Shown here in pieces: positions 26,790 to 36,529 of a DNA stretch of 64,000 nt. Numbering within the stretch: position 1 is the stretch's first letter; the number at the start of each line of letters is the position of its first letter. Under the pieces are notes generated by a model, which was not told the DNA's origin, did no database searches, and saw only the letters and a list, made by a program, of their open reading frames with translations. Source of the stretch: Phreatobacter sp. (GTDB taxonomy: Bacteria; Pseudomonadota; Alphaproteobacteria; Rhizobiales; Phreatobacteraceae); NCBI RefSeq assembly GCF_027532945.1, contig NZ_JAPZTZ010000032.1:1-64000 (forward strand), in the 5' to 3' direction. Both the position numbers and the translations under genes were made by a program.

Positions 26790-29700
26790 ATGGATTGGCG
26801 CCCCGATCAGGGCAGGGCACCGGCGGAGGCGCCGGCGGGCGGACGTCGGTCGCGCGTTGCGTCCTGGTGGGCCAATCGCCGGATGCCGGCCCTGCTTGGC
26901 CGGGTTCTCGGCGGCGCACCCTCCTGCTGGTCGATCCGCCGCAGGGTCTGCGTCGGACTCGCCGTCGGCATCCTCCTCCTCGTCACGATCCCGCTCGGCC
27001 TGCTCTCCTGGCAGATCCGCAGTGGTGGCATGGGGCTCGACCTCGTCACCCCCTGGATCGCCCGCTCGCTCTCCGACCAGATCGGCGACGGCCGCACGGT
27101 GAGCATCGGCGCGGCCGTCATGGTCCGCGATCCCTCCGGCAAGGTCGAGGTCGAGGCGCGCGACGTCATCGTCCATGACGCCGACGGGCGGCGCGTCGTC
27201 TCCATGCCGCGGGTCGCCCTCGGTCTCGACTCAATCCCCATCCTCGGCCGCCCCTCCATCCGCCGCATCGATCTCGTCGGCGCCTCTGTCGCGCTGAAGG
27301 TCAGCGAGGATGGCCAGATCGCGCTCGCCGCGGGCCGGTTCCGCACCGCCCTGCCGGAGGATGCCGGCCAGCCGAACGCCGATCCGGCCCGGCCGGCCGC
27401 GGAGGTCTCCTCGTCGCTGCCGGAGCCCGAGCTCTCACCCTTCCGCCGCCTCGGCATCTGGCTCGACCTCATCGAGAAATCCGGCCTCGACGGCCACCGT
27501 CTCACCGGCCTCGGCCTGCGCAACGGCACGGTGATCGTCGACGACGTCCGCTCCGGCAAGCGCTTCGTCTTCGCCGGTATCGACTTCGACATGACCGTGC
27601 CGGCGAGCGGCGGTCTGTCGATCGACCTCGACGCGTCCGGTTCCGGCGCCCGCTGGACCTCGAACGCCACGGTCACGCCGCGCGATGCCCAGGGCCATCG
27701 CACCATCGACTTCGCCATGTCCGGCATGAGCCCGAAGGATCTGGCGCTCGCCGTGCAGGCGCCGCAGATGGTTTATGCCGACACACCCATCTCCGGCACG
27801 CTGCGCAGCGTCATTGGCGAGAGCGGCGATCCCGTCAGCCTGCAGGGCCGCGTCGCCCTCGGTGCCGGCACGGTCGGTGACCCAAACGACGAGGCCATGC
27901 GCCTTGCCATCGACAGCGTCTCGGCCGAGGTGCGGTGGCAGACCGGCGCGCCGGGTCTGGTCATCGACAAGGTCGAGATCCTCGCCGGCCAGAACCGCGC
28001 CACGCTGAATGGTGTCATCGTCCCGCCCGCCCATCACGGCGAGCCGACCGTGGTGCAGCTCAACAGCCTCAAGGCCGTGACCTCGGCCTTGAACCCGCAT
28101 GAGCCGCCGGTGCCGGTGAACGTCCGCTCTACCCGCTTCGTCTTCGACCCGGTCGCGAAGACCCTCACCGTCGACGGGCTCAGCGTCGACCAGGGCGCCG
28201 AGCCGCTCGCCCGCATCTCCGGCAAGCTGACCTTCGCCCCCGGCTCGCCGGCCGTCGATCTCGACCTCGCGGTGGGGCGCATGCCGCTCGCCACAGCCGT
28301 TTCCCTATGGCCTCGCCTCTCCAACCCCCATGTCCGCGACTGGGTCGCGGACAATATGCGCAACGGCATGGTGGAGGACGTCACCGTTCGCATGTCGGTG
28401 CCGGCCGGCGTCCTCGCCCAGCCGAATCCGGTGCTGGAGAAGGAGGGGCTCGCCGTGCGCGCCCGCGTCCGCGGCACCTCCATGCGCATGCTGCCCGGCG
28501 TCTCGCCCTTGAAGGAGGCCGATGTCGACGTCGTCGTCGATGGCCAGCTGGCCCATGTCGAGGTGTCGCGCGGCGTGATCGAGCCTCAGCCCGGCAAGCG
28601 CCTGTCGATCGTGCAGGGCAGTTTCGACATCGCCGACCATCGCATCCAGCCGGCGCAGTCGGTGAGCCGGTTCCGTATCCAGGGCCCGGCGGAGGCCGCT
28701 TTCGCGCTGCTCGGCGAAGAGGGCTTCAAGGGTGCCGCCGCGGGGCCGACGCTGCCGTCCGGCAAAGTGGAAGGACAGGTGACGGCTTCGGTCATCGTCA
28801 ATGTGCCGCTCACCGAGACCTACCAGGCGAACCTCGTGGACTACACGGTCGAGGCCGACTTCACCGGTTTCGCAGCCGACAATGCCTTCGGCGAGATGCG
28901 GATGGAGCGCGCGAGCTTCAAGGTCCAGACCACGCCGCGCAGCTTCGTGCTGCGGGGTCAGGGCGTGCTCGGCGGCGCCCAGGCGAATTTCGATTATCGC
29001 AAGCCGCGTCCCGACGCGAAGCCGGAGATCCGGCTGACCGCGACGCTCGACGATCGTGGTCGCGCCCGGCTCGGGCTCAATATCGGCTCGCGCATTGTCG
29101 GGCCGACTCCGGTCAAGGTCACGACCGTGGGTGAGGATTCCGGCCGCTACACGGTGGAGGTCGATCTGGCGCCAGCCACCCTCGCCGATCTGCTGCCCGG
29201 CTGGAACAAGCCGCGCGGCCAGGCCGCCAAGGCCCGCTTCGTCGCCGTCGAGGGCGAGGGCGGCTGGAAGCTCGAGGACCTCGTCATAGAGAGCCGCGGC
29301 GTGCTGGTCCGCGGCTCCGTCACCTTCGACGACAAGGGCGGCCTCGTCTCTGGCGTCTTCCCCGCCTACAACCTGTCCGACGGCGACCGCATGTCGATCC
29401 GCGTCGAGCGCGCCGGCAACGGCCACCGTGTCGTCGGCCGTGGCGAGATGATCGACGCCCGCCACCTCATCAAGTCGCTCTCCGATCCGCCGCAGCCTGG
29501 GCCCGCCGGGGCCGGTGCCGCCCCGCCCCAGACGGGCGAGCTTGAGGTCGACGTCAAGGCCAATGCCGTCGTCGGCAGCAATGGCGAGGTCATCCGCCAG
29601 TTCGAGATGCGCATGGTCCGCCAGGGCCAGGTGATCCGCACGCTCAGCGCCGGCGGCCGGGTCGGGCGGGACGCGAGCTTTGCCATGGACCAGCGCGGCC

Positions 29701-30353
29701 AGGGCGCCGCCCAGCGCATCACCGTCAGTTCCGGCGATGCGGGCGCGCTGCTGCGCTTCCTTGACCTGTACCGCTCGCTCCAGGGCGGCAATCTCGCGCT
29801 GATCATGACGCCGCCCCAGCCGAACGGCGTCATCCGTCAGGGGGCCGTGGAGATCACCGAATTCCGCATCCGCGGCGATCAGGCGATTTCAGGCATGGTT
29901 GCCGCCGCGGGCACCGGCCCCAATGCGCCGCGGCAGGCCGCCCAGCAGCCGAATGACGCCTTCGCCTTCTCGCGGCTGCGGGCCAACTTTGCCCGCAATG
30001 CCAGCAAGGTCAGCGTCACCGATGGCCTGCTCTGGGGCGCCGCGATCGGCGCGACTGTCGAGGGCGAGTTCGATCCCGGTCGCGACCAGCTCCTGCTCCG
30101 CGGCACCTACGTGCCGGCCTATGCGCTGAACAACATCTTCGCCCGCATCCCCGTCCTCGGCTTCTTCCTCGGCGGCGCGCCGGATGAGGGCGTCTTCGGC
30201 ATCACCTACCAGATCGCCGGGCCGGTCACCGCGCCGCGGCTGACGATCAACCCGCTCTCGGCCGTCACCCCCGGCTTCCTGCGCAAGATGTTCGAATTCC
30301 GTGGCGCCAATGGCGTCCAGCAGCCGCTGCTGCGCGACGAGGCGCTGCGCTAG
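26790..30353 (+). CDS. YhdP/AsmA-like envelope lipid-transport protein
   Basis: A 1187-residue protein with an N-terminal membrane helix (about residues 52-76) and a long, beta-rich periplasmic body made of repeated groove-like strands. This is the architecture of the AsmA/TamB/YhdP bridge proteins that carry phospholipid to the outer membrane. The middle carries a DUF3971-like part, and the end has the AsmA_2 region: VFGITYQIAGPVTAPRLTINPLSAVTPGFLRKMFEF. The ATG at 26790 follows GAGGA directly, so the exact start is uncertain; the frame is open from 26556. Its size fits YhdP rather than the smaller AsmA. It forms a single-gene unit. Confidence 0.85.
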   Translation: MDWRPDQGRAPAEAPAGGRRSRVASWWANRRMPALLGRVLGGAPSCWSIRRRVCVGLAVGILLLVTIPLGLLSWQIRSGGMGLDLVTPWIARSLSDQIGDGRTVSIGAAVMVRDPSGKVEVEARDVIVHDADGRRVVSMPRVALGLDSIPILGRPSIRRIDLVGASVALKVSEDGQIALAAGRFRTALPEDAGQPNADPARPAAEVSSSLPEPELSPFRRLGIWLDLIEKSGLDGHRLTGLGLRNGTVIVDDVRSGKRFVFAGIDFDMTVPASGGLSIDLDASGSGARWTSNATVTPRDAQGHRTIDFAMSGMSPKDLALAVQAPQMVYADTPISGTLRSVIGESGDPVSLQGRVALGAGTVGDPNDEAMRLAIDSVSAEVRWQTGAPGLVIDKVEILAGQNRATLNGVIVPPAHHGEPTVVQLNSLKAVTSALNPHEPPVPVNVRSTRFVFDPVAKTLTVDGLSVDQGAEPLARISGKLTFAPGSPAVDLDLAVGRMPLATAVSLWPRLSNPHVRDWVADNMRNGMVEDVTVRMSVPAGVLAQPNPVLEKEGLAVRARVRGTSMRMLPGVSPLKEADVDVVVDGQLAHVEVSRGVIEPQPGKRLSIVQGSFDIADHRIQPAQSVSRFRIQGPAEAAFALLGEEGFKGAAAGPTLPSGKVEGQVTASVIVNVPLTETYQANLVDYTVEADFTGFAADNAFGEMRMERASFKVQTTPRSFVLRGQGVLGGAQANFDYRKPRPDAKPEIRLTATLDDRGRARLGLNIGSRIVGPTPVKVTTVGEDSGRYTVEVDLAPATLADLLPGWNKPRGQAAKARFVAVEGEGGWKLEDLVIESRGVLVRGSVTFDDKGGLVSGVFPAYNLSDGDRMSIRVERAGNGHRVVGRGEMIDARHLIKSLSDPPQPGPAGAGAAPPQTGELEVDVKANAVVGSNGEVIRQFEMRMVRQGQVIRTLSAGGRVGRDASFAMDQRGQGAAQRITVSSGDAGALLRFLDLYRSLQGGNLALIMTPPQPNGVIRQGAVEITEFRIRGDQAISGMVAAAGTGPNAPRQAAQQPNDAFAFSRLRANFARNASKVSVTDGLLWGAAIGATVEGEFDPGRDQLLLRGTYVPAYALNNIFARIPVLGFFLGGAPDEGVFGITYQIAGPVTAPRLTINPLSAVTPGFLRKMFEFRGANGVQQPLLRDEALR

Positions 30354-30355
30354 AC

Positions 30356-30452
30356 CGGTTTCCGATCTGACTGCATCAGGTCGGCCGCTCTATCTCGTTG
30401 TTTTTGTCGCATCATCTCATCCATCAACCGGTGCCCACGTGATGGGATGATG
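30356..30452. repeat. Extragenic palindromic element (REP-like)
   Basis: After the YhdP-like stop come ACCGGTTTCCGAT and, 50 nt on, the pair GCATCATCTCATC ... GATGGGATGATGC (30410-30452, 13-bp stem with one T-G pair). Between them is AACCGGTGCCCAC. These pieces (ACCGGTTtcCGA, AACCGGTxCCCAC, a GCATGATC-like terminal stem) resemble the dispersed palindromes common between rhizobial genes. Only one copy is in this window. Confidence 0.5.
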
Positions 30453-30464
30453 CGCTAGCGGCCC

Positions 30465-30782
30465 TCAGCCCCGCTCGAAGCCGTGGCCGGCCATCGCCCA
30501 GGCCTTGAGGCCTCCGGCAAGGTGGCTGTCATAGGGCAGACCCGCCGCCTGCGCCGCCTCGCTCGCATGGATGGAGCGCACCCCGGCAGCGCAGAGGAAC
30601 ACCACCGTCTTTCCCTGCGGGTCCGGGATCGCCGCGGGGTCGAACTGCGACAGCGGCAGGTTCACCGCCTCCGGGATGCGCGCCATGGCGAGCTCATGCG
30701 GCTCGCGCACATCCACGAGCAGGATGCGATCCTCGGCCAGCGCCTGGGCGACGTCGTCGGGGGTGAGGTCATGGACGGGCAT
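30465..30782 (-). CDS. Single-domain rhodanese (sulfurtransferase)
   Basis: A 105-residue cytoplasmic rhodanese-fold protein that moves sulfane sulfur between acceptors. Visible are LLVDVREPHELAMARIPEAVNLP in the N-terminal half and the active-site loop CAAGVRS (C-x5-R), with the catalytic cysteine near residue 63. GGAG lies 8 nt before the ATG. It resembles GlpE/PspE-like single-domain proteins; the sulfur acceptor is unknown. It is a short gene between a palindromic element and a chemoreceptor gene. Confidence 0.9.
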   Translation of the reverse strand: MPVHDLTPDDVAQALAEDRILLVDVREPHELAMARIPEAVNLPLSQFDPAAIPDPQGKTVVFLCAAGVRSIHASEAAQAAGLPYDSHLAGGLKAWAMAGHGFERG

Positions 30783-30836
30783 GGGCGTCTCCGCAGCGGG
30801 GGGGCGCCGCCACGTTAGCCTTTTTCTACCGGTTGG

Positions 30837-32783
30837 TCAGGCCGCTACCTCCGCGAGGAATTTACCGACCTCGCGGTCGAGTTCGCCGGCGACCTCGCCG
30901 AGGCGGCGCGTGGCGTCCAGCACCTGGTTGGCGGCGACCCCGGTCGCGGCCGCACCTTCGCGCACCACGTCGATGCTGGAGGAGACCGTGCGGGTGCCGG
31001 TAGCGGCCTGCTGCACGTTGCGGGAGATCTCGCCGGTCGCCGCGTCCTGCTGCTCCATCACTGCGGCGATCCCGGTGGTGATTCCGTTCATGTCCTCAAT
31101 GGTCCGTACGATCCGCCCCAGCGCCTCGACGGCGTCGCGCGTCTCGGACTGGATGCGGCCGATCTGGGCGTTGATCTCGCCAGTGGCCTTGGAGGTCTGA
31201 GCAGCCAGTGTCTTCACCTCCGTTGCGACCACGGCGAAGCCCTTGCCGGCCTCGCCGGCCCGGGCGGCCTCGATCGTGGCGTTGAGGGCGAGGAGATTGG
31301 TGCGGTCGGCGATCTCGCTGATGATGTTGACGACGCTGCCGATGCGCTCCGTTCCGGTCTGAAGCGTCTGAACCACGGCCTCGGCATGGCCGGCGGCCTG
31401 GACGGCGTCGCCCGCGACCTGTGCGGAGCGGTCGACCTGGGTCACGATCTCCGAGATGGCTGCCGAAAGCTCTTCCGTCGCCGAGGCGACGGTCGCGACA
31501 TTGGAGGTCGTGGTCGCCGCGGCATCGGCGACGCTGGATGACTTGTCCCGCGTCTGCACCGCGATGGTCGACATGGACTGCGCTGCGCCCGAGAGTTGAG
31601 CTGTGGCCGCGCCGAGATCGGCAACGAGGGCGGAGGCTGAGGAGCGGAAGCGGGCGGCCGCCTCCTCGTGGCCGTGGGCGCGGGCGAGCTTCGCCTCGGC
31701 CTCGGCGGCGGCCGTCGCCTCGGCGGCGATGCGGGCGACCATGGCCTCGCGGAAGACCTCCATGGAGCGCGCCATGGCTTGTACCTCGACGACCCGGCTG
31801 GAGGCATCGACCGTCACGTCATGGCGCCCGGTGGCAAGCTCGCTCATGGTCTCGGTCATGGCCGACAGGGGGCGTGCCATCACCCGCTCGAGGCGCCAGG
31901 CGATGACGATGCCGAGCAGGAGCATGACGACGAGGCTCACCAGCGCGGTGATCATGGCCGAGCGCCACAGCGCGTCGAGCGCCGTGCGGTCGACGGCAAC
32001 GACGAGCACGCCGATCGTGTTGCCGGCGAAATCGCGCAGGGGCTGGCCCTGGAGGGCCCAGCTCCGGTCGGCGAAGGCGGCGGTCGCACCGTTCGCCTCA
32101 CCGCGCCGGGCGGCGGCCAGCATGGCGGGGTCGAGGGTGACGTCGCCGGGAAGGGTCGAGGCATGGGAGCGCAATGCGCCATCGGCGTCGAGCAGGATGG
32201 CGAGGCGCGAGCCGGTGGCAGCGGTGAAAGCGTCGACGAAGGGCTTGCCGAAGGTCAGGCCGACCTCGACGGAGCCGACGTGGCGGCCGGCGAGCCGGAC
32301 GGGCGTGACGCCGCGGATGCCGATTCCGGCACGGCCGCCCTCGAGACCGAAGACGGATTTCTGATCGCGGTTGGCGAGGACGACGGTGTGGCGGAAGGCG
32401 GAGAGGTCGTCGCCAAACTGCTGCGGGCTATGGACCCGCAGGAAAGAGGTCGCGGGCGGCAGGTGGTACTGGAACTGGTTGACGCCCTGGCTCTTCAGAA
32501 CCTCGAAAGCCGGCATGACCAGCGCCGATAGGCGGTCGCGCTGGCCCGCCGCGAGGGCTTCGGCCACGCCGGGGATCGCTGCCATGGCTTCAGCAACCGT
32601 GATGGCGCGCCGTGCCTCGTTCTGCACCTGCTCGACAATCCTGGTGCTGTCGCTGGTGAGATGCTGCCTCAGGTTCTCGTCGATCAGGCGGGTGGTGAAG
32701 ATCCATCCCGCTACGAGGAAGGTCGCCGCCGTCGCCGCGATGCCCACCATGAGATTGAGGCGCAGGATGCTACGGAGGCGCAT
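30837..32783 (-). CDS. Methyl-accepting chemotaxis protein with periplasmic Cache-like domain
   Basis: A 648-residue chemoreceptor. It has transmembrane helices at about 10-32 and 275-297, and between them a periplasmic sensor domain (about 35-270). That domain resembles a double-Cache_3-type fold, including [17 protein letters not shown] and a [15 protein letters not shown] strand. HAMP follows at about 297-350. The signalling domain carries the conserved tip ([20 protein letters not shown]), which binds CheA and CheW. The C-terminus lacks a tethering pentapeptide. It is a single gene; a degenerate CtrA-like site lies upstream. The ligand is unknown. Confidence 0.92.
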   Translation of the reverse strand: MRLRSILRLNLMVGIAATAATFLVAGWIFTTRLIDENLRQHLTSDSTRIVEQVQNEARRAITVAEAMAAIPGVAEALAAGQRDRLSALVMPAFEVLKSQGVNQFQYHLPPATSFLRVHSPQQFGDDLSAFRHTVVLANRDQKSVFGLEGGRAGIGIRGVTPVRLAGRHVGSVEVGLTFGKPFVDAFTAATGSRLAILLDADGALRSHASTLPGDVTLDPAMLAAARRGEANGATAAFADRSWALQGQPLRDFAGNTIGVLVVAVDRTALDALWRSAMITALVSLVVMLLLGIVIAWRLERVMARPLSAMTETMSELATGRHDVTVDASSRVVEVQAMARSMEVFREAMVARIAAEATAAAEAEAKLARAHGHEEAAARFRSSASALVADLGAATAQLSGAAQSMSTIAVQTRDKSSSVADAAATTTSNVATVASATEELSAAISEIVTQVDRSAQVAGDAVQAAGHAEAVVQTLQTGTERIGSVVNIISEIADRTNLLALNATIEAARAGEAGKGFAVVATEVKTLAAQTSKATGEINAQIGRIQSETRDAVEALGRIVRTIEDMNGITTGIAAVMEQQDAATGEISRNVQQAATGTRTVSSSIDVVREGAAATGVAANQVLDATRRLGEVAGELDREVGKFLAEVAA

Positions 32784-32823
32784 GGGAGGTCCCTCGGATC
32801 CCCCTATCGTTACGGCAATCGCG

Positions 32824-32839
32824 GTTAGCCCCGGGTAAA
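32824..32839 (-). promoter_or_regulatory. Degenerate CtrA-like site upstream of the chemoreceptor
   Basis: On the minus strand this reads TTTA-CCCGGGG-CTAAC, two mismatches from TTAA-N7-TTAA, about 40-55 nt before the chemoreceptor start. Chemotaxis genes are common CtrA targets, but the match is weak. Confidence 0.25.
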
Positions 32840-32847
32840 CATCGCAG

Positions 32848-33939
32848 TCAGACTGCGAGAATTCCGCCCGTCATCGGCGCCGGGACGCCGGTGGTGGAGG
32901 GATAGGTCAGCGGCAGGCTCTTCATCGACCGCACCGCCAGAAAGGCGAAGGCCTGGGCCTCCAGGAAATCGGAGGACCAGCCGACATCCTCGCCCGTCTT
33001 CACCTCTGCGCCCGTCGCCTGCGCCAGCAGTCCGAGGAGCGTCGGGTTCTTCGCCCCGCCGCCGCAGACGACCCAGAGGGCCGGGGGGGCTTTGAGGAAA
33101 TCCGCGCCACGGGCAATGGAGCGCGCCGTGAAGGCGGCAAGTGTCGCCGCCCCGTCCTCCGTCGCGACATTGCCGACAATGCGGTGGGCGAAGGCATTGC
33201 GGTCGAGCGATTTCGGCGGCCGCCGCGCGAAATAGGGATGGACGAGGAGCCAGGCAAGGATGGTCTCGTCCGGGCGCCCCCGCGCGGCCGTCGCGCCGCC
33301 GGCATCGACCGCCGTGCCGGTGCGCTCGGCCATCCAGTCGTCGAGGAGCGCGTTGCCCGGCCCGGTGTCAAACGCGAGAAGGCCTCCATCGGCATCGATG
33401 AACGTGATATTGGCGACGCCGCCGATATTCACCACCGCCAGCGGCCGCGGCAGGCCGGCCGCATCGGCCAGCGCCCGGTGGAAGACCGGCACCAGTGGCG
33501 CGCCCTGGCCGCCGGCGGCAACATCGGCCTGGCGGAGGTCGTGGACGACCGGGATGCCGAGGCGCTGGCGCAGCGCGAGCCCATCGCCGATCTGCACGGT
33601 GAGTTTCAGCTCGGGGCGGTGCAGCACGGTCTGGCCGTGAAAGCCGACCACGGCCACATCGGAGCGTGCCAGCCCGTTGCGGTCGAGAAAGAGCTCGACC
33701 GCCTCGGCATGGGCGCGCGTGACGAGGTCCTCGGCCTTCGCCAGCAGGGGCGTGCGCGCCGTGCGGTCGGTGAGGAGCGCGCCCTCTTTCAGCGCGGCGC
33801 GCAGCAACGAACGCTCGTCCTCGCTATAGGCGCGGTAGCCGGTCGGCCCGAAGCCTGTGACCGTCTCGCCGTCGGTATCGAGGAGGGCGACGTCGACACC
33901 GTCCATCGAGGTTCCCGACATGAGGCCGATGGCGCGCAT
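32848..33939 (-). CDS. anmK: Anhydro-N-acetylmuramic acid kinase
   Basis: Phosphorylates and opens 1,6-anhydro-MurNAc from recycled cell wall to give MurNAc-6-phosphate. The 363-residue length and the N-terminal [15 protein letters not shown] loop are typical. GFHGQT, the [13 protein letters not shown]-binding strand, [13 protein letters not shown] and [10 protein letters not shown] complete the hexokinase/actin-like fold of AnmK. It is divergent from tyrS, with about 100 nt between the starts, an arrangement frequent in this bacterial group. Confidence 0.95.
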   Translation of the reverse strand: MRAIGLMSGTSMDGVDVALLDTDGETVTGFGPTGYRAYSEDERSLLRAALKEGALLTDRTARTPLLAKAEDLVTRAHAEAVELFLDRNGLARSDVAVVGFHGQTVLHRPELKLTVQIGDGLALRQRLGIPVVHDLRQADVAAGGQGAPLVPVFHRALADAAGLPRPLAVVNIGGVANITFIDADGGLLAFDTGPGNALLDDWMAERTGTAVDAGGATAARGRPDETILAWLLVHPYFARRPPKSLDRNAFAHRIVGNVATEDGAATLAAFTARSIARGADFLKAPPALWVVCGGGAKNPTLLGLLAQATGAEVKTGEDVGWSSDFLEAQAFAFLAVRSMKSLPLTYPSTTGVPAPMTGGILAV

Positions 33940-34041
33940 GGTGTCCTGCCGATTCGACGGATGAAATTGCAGCCCGCCTCTGCTACACCGCGCCTCCGCC
34001 GGGCGCGAGTGCCCGGCACTTCAGCCCGAACCGGAAAGACC

Positions 34042-35295
34042 ATGGCCGCCCCTCAGTCCGACTTCCTGCGCATCCTCACCGAGCGCGGGTTCATCCACCA
34101 GTGTTCCGATCTGCAGGGTCTCGACGCCCTGGCGGCCAAGGGGGATGTCGTCGCCTATGTGGGCTATGACTGCACCGCGCCCTCGCTGCATGTCGGCCAT
34201 CTCCTGTCGATCATGATGCTGCACTGGATGCAGAAGACCGGCGCCGGCAAGCCGATCACGCTGATGGGTGGCGGCACGACCCGCGTCGGCGACCCCTCCG
34301 GCCGCGACGAGACGCGCAAGATCCTGTCGATCAACGACATCAACGCCAACAAGGATGCGCTGAAGGGCGTCTTCGCCAAACTGCTCACCTATGGCGAGGG
34401 CAAGACCGACGCGGTCATGCCCGACAATGCGGAATGGCTGACGAAGCTCAACTACATCGAGATGCTGCGCGACATCGGCCGGCATTTCTCGGTGAACCGC
34501 ATGCTGACCATGGACTCGGTGCGCCTGCGCCTGGAGCGCGACCAGGAGCTGTCCTTCATCGAGTTCAACTACATGATCCTGCAGGCCTACGACTTCGTCG
34601 AACTGGCCCGGCGCTACGGCTCGAACCTGCAGATGGGCGGCTCCGACCAGTGGGGCAACATCGTCACCGGCATCGACCTCGGCCGGCGCATGGGCACGCA
34701 CCAGCTCTACGCCCTGACCTGCCCGCTGCTGACCACATCGTCCGGCGCCAAGATGGGCAAGACGGCCGCCGGCGCGGTCTGGCTCAACGCGGACATGCTG
34801 TCGAACTACGATTACTGGCAGTTCTGGCGGAACACCGAGGACGGTGACGTCGCCCGATTCCTCAAGCTCTTCACCTTGCTGCCGCTGGACGAGATCGCCC
34901 GCCTCGCGGCGCTCCAGGGCGCCGAGATCAACGAGGCGAAGAAGGTGCTGGCGACGGAAGCGACGGCGCTGGTGCGTGGCCGCGAGGCCGCCGAGGCCGC
35001 AGCCGAGACGGCAAAGAAGACCTTCGAGCAGGGTGCGCTCGGTGATGACCTCCCCGTCGTCACCGTGCCCGCGGCGGAGCTCGCCGCCGGCATTGGCGTG
35101 CTGGCGCTCTTCGTGCGGGCCGGCCTCGTCGCCTCCAATGGCGAGGCGCGCCGTCAGGTCGCCGGTGGTGGCCTGAAGCTGAACGACGAGACCGTCACCG
35201 ATCCGCAGGCGACGGTGACCGAAGCCGCGCTGAAGGATGGCGTTGCCAAGCTGTCCTTCGGCCGCAAGAAGCACGTGCTCGTGAAGGCAGGGTGA
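34042..35295 (+). CDS. tyrS: Tyrosyl-tRNA synthetase
   Basis: Charges tRNA-Tyr. From the ATG at 34042, with GGAAAG 3 nt before it, the product has 417 residues. The class I signature is PSLHVGHL near residue 50, and the KMSKS-equivalent is KMGKT near residue 237. The Tyr-pocket elements [10 protein letters not shown] and GGSDQWGNI are intact. A C-terminal S4-like RNA-binding segment starts near residue 350. GST lies 4 nt after the stop, so the two are probably co-transcribed. Confidence 0.96.
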   Translation: MAAPQSDFLRILTERGFIHQCSDLQGLDALAAKGDVVAYVGYDCTAPSLHVGHLLSIMMLHWMQKTGAGKPITLMGGGTTRVGDPSGRDETRKILSINDINANKDALKGVFAKLLTYGEGKTDAVMPDNAEWLTKLNYIEMLRDIGRHFSVNRMLTMDSVRLRLERDQELSFIEFNYMILQAYDFVELARRYGSNLQMGGSDQWGNIVTGIDLGRRMGTHQLYALTCPLLTTSSGAKMGKTAAGAVWLNADMLSNYDYWQFWRNTEDGDVARFLKLFTLLPLDEIARLAALQGAEINEAKKVLATEATALVRGREAAEAAAETAKKTFEQGALGDDLPVVTVPAAELAAGIGVLALFVRAGLVASNGEARRQVAGGGLKLNDETVTDPQATVTEAALKDGVAKLSFGRKKHVLVKAG

Positions 35296-35299
35296 GACC

Positions 35300-35917
35300 A
35301 TGACTTGGAAGTTCTTCTACGGCCCGAAGACCTGCGCGCTGGCCTCGCGCATCGCGCTGGAGGAAGCGAACGCCGCCTATGAGCCCGTCCGGGTCGACTT
35401 CGCCTCGGGCGAGCAGACCAAGCCGGCCTTTCTCGCCGTTAATCCCAAGGGCCGCGTTCCCGCGCTGGTTACCGACCGCGGCGTTCTCACCGAGAATGTC
35501 GCGATCCTCGCCTTCGTCGCCCAGAGCCATCCCGAGAAGAACCTGGCGCCGCTGAGCGATCCCTTTGCCTTCGCCGAGATGCAGGCCTTCAACGCCTATC
35601 TCGCCTCGACGGTGCACGTGAACCACGCGCACAAGCATCGTGGCCACCGCTGGGCGACCGAGGAGAGCTCCTTCCTCGACATGCGCCGCAAGGTGCCGGA
35701 GACCATGACGGCGAGCTTCCGCCTCATCGAGAACGACTTCTTCTGCGGGCCCTGGGTCATGGGCGAGGCCTATACGGTCGCCGACGCCTATCTCTTCACG
35801 GTGACCCGCTGGCTGGAGGGCGACGGCGTCGACGTGGCGCAGTTCCCGCGCGTTGCCGACCACCTCGCGCGGATGGGCGAGCGCCCCGCCGTTCAGCGGG
35901 CCCTGGCGGGGGAGTGA
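35300..35917 (+). CDS. Glutathione S-transferase family protein
   Basis: A 205-residue cytoplasmic GST with a thioredoxin-like N-terminal half (residues 1-77; NPKGRVPALV and LTENVAIL form the glutathione site) and an all-helical C-terminal half. In the N-terminal loop TCALASRIALEE the usual catalytic Ser/Cys position is occupied by Cys12 in 'TCALASR', as in beta-class enzymes. Its start is 4 nt after tyrS. The substrate is unknown; housekeeping detoxification is most likely. Confidence 0.88.
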   Translation: MTWKFFYGPKTCALASRIALEEANAAYEPVRVDFASGEQTKPAFLAVNPKGRVPALVTDRGVLTENVAILAFVAQSHPEKNLAPLSDPFAFAEMQAFNAYLASTVHVNHAHKHRGHRWATEESSFLDMRRKVPETMTASFRLIENDFFCGPWVMGEAYTVADAYLFTVTRWLEGDGVDVAQFPRVADHLARMGERPAVQRALAGE

Positions 35918-35947
35918 TGTAGCCGGCGCTACGCGCCTGCTCGGCCT

Positions 35948-36529
35948 TCAATCGCGGCGTGGCGCCGCCCAGGGGCGCTCGGCCACATCGCGCGCCGTGA
36001 AGGCGGCAATGCTGTCCGCCTCGGCGAGCGTCAGGTCGATGTCGTCCCAGCCGTTGAGGAGCTGGGTGCGCCAGACCGGATCGATGCGGAACGGCACGAC
36101 GACATTGCCGCAGGCGATGGTCTGCGCCTCCAGGTCGACGGTTGCGGGGAGGGCTTCGATGCCGAGAAGCCGCTCGGCGTCCTCCTCGCTGACGGTTGCA
36201 GGCACCACGCCGTTCTTCACGCAATTCGAGGCGAAGATGTCGCCGAAGCTCGGCGCGATCACCGCCCGGAAGCCAAAATCGGCAAGGGCATAGACCGCCG
36301 CCTCGCGCGACGAGCCACAGCCGAAGTTCCGCCGCGCGACGAGGATCGTCTGGCCCGGTGCGGGGGCAGGGGCGGTTCCCTCCGCGACGAGGTCGCGGAG
36401 CAGGAAGCGGCCATAGCCCTCGGGCCTGCGCGGCTCCTTCATGAAGCGGGCAGGGATGAGCTGGTCGGTATCGACATTGGCGACGGGGAGCCGCATCAGC
36501 GCGGCGCTCTCGCGGGTGAACGGGGTCAT
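35948..36529 (-). CDS. leuD: LeuD-type hydro-lyase small subunit
   Basis: Small swivelling subunit of an aconitase-superfamily hydratase. The 193-residue protein carries DTDQLIPARF near residue 20 and RRNFGCGSSREAA near 66-78, the substrate-binding loop of LeuD. Its ATG overlaps the stop of the large-subunit gene (ATGA), so the two form one unit. Length and motifs match 3-isopropylmalate dehydratase. The setting, divergent from a catabolic operon with its own GntR regulator, suggests a paralogue used for a different diacid, such as a maleate- or dimethylmaleate-like substrate. Confidence 0.88.
   Translation of the reverse strand: MTPFTRESAALMRLPVANVDTDQLIPARFMKEPRRPEGYGRFLLRDLVAEGTAPAPAPGQTILVARRNFGCGSSREAAVYALADFGFRAVIAPSFGDIFASNCVKNGVVPATVSEEDAERLLGIEALPATVDLEAQTIACGNVVVPFRIDPVWRTQLLNGWDDIDLTLAEADSIAAFTARDVAERPWAAPRRD

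Noticed and set aside
26089-30353. Very long start for the YhdP-like gene from 26556
   Set aside because: It would overlap the divergent bcp start region and adds a basic Pro-rich stretch with no ribosome site; the ATG at 26790 is better.
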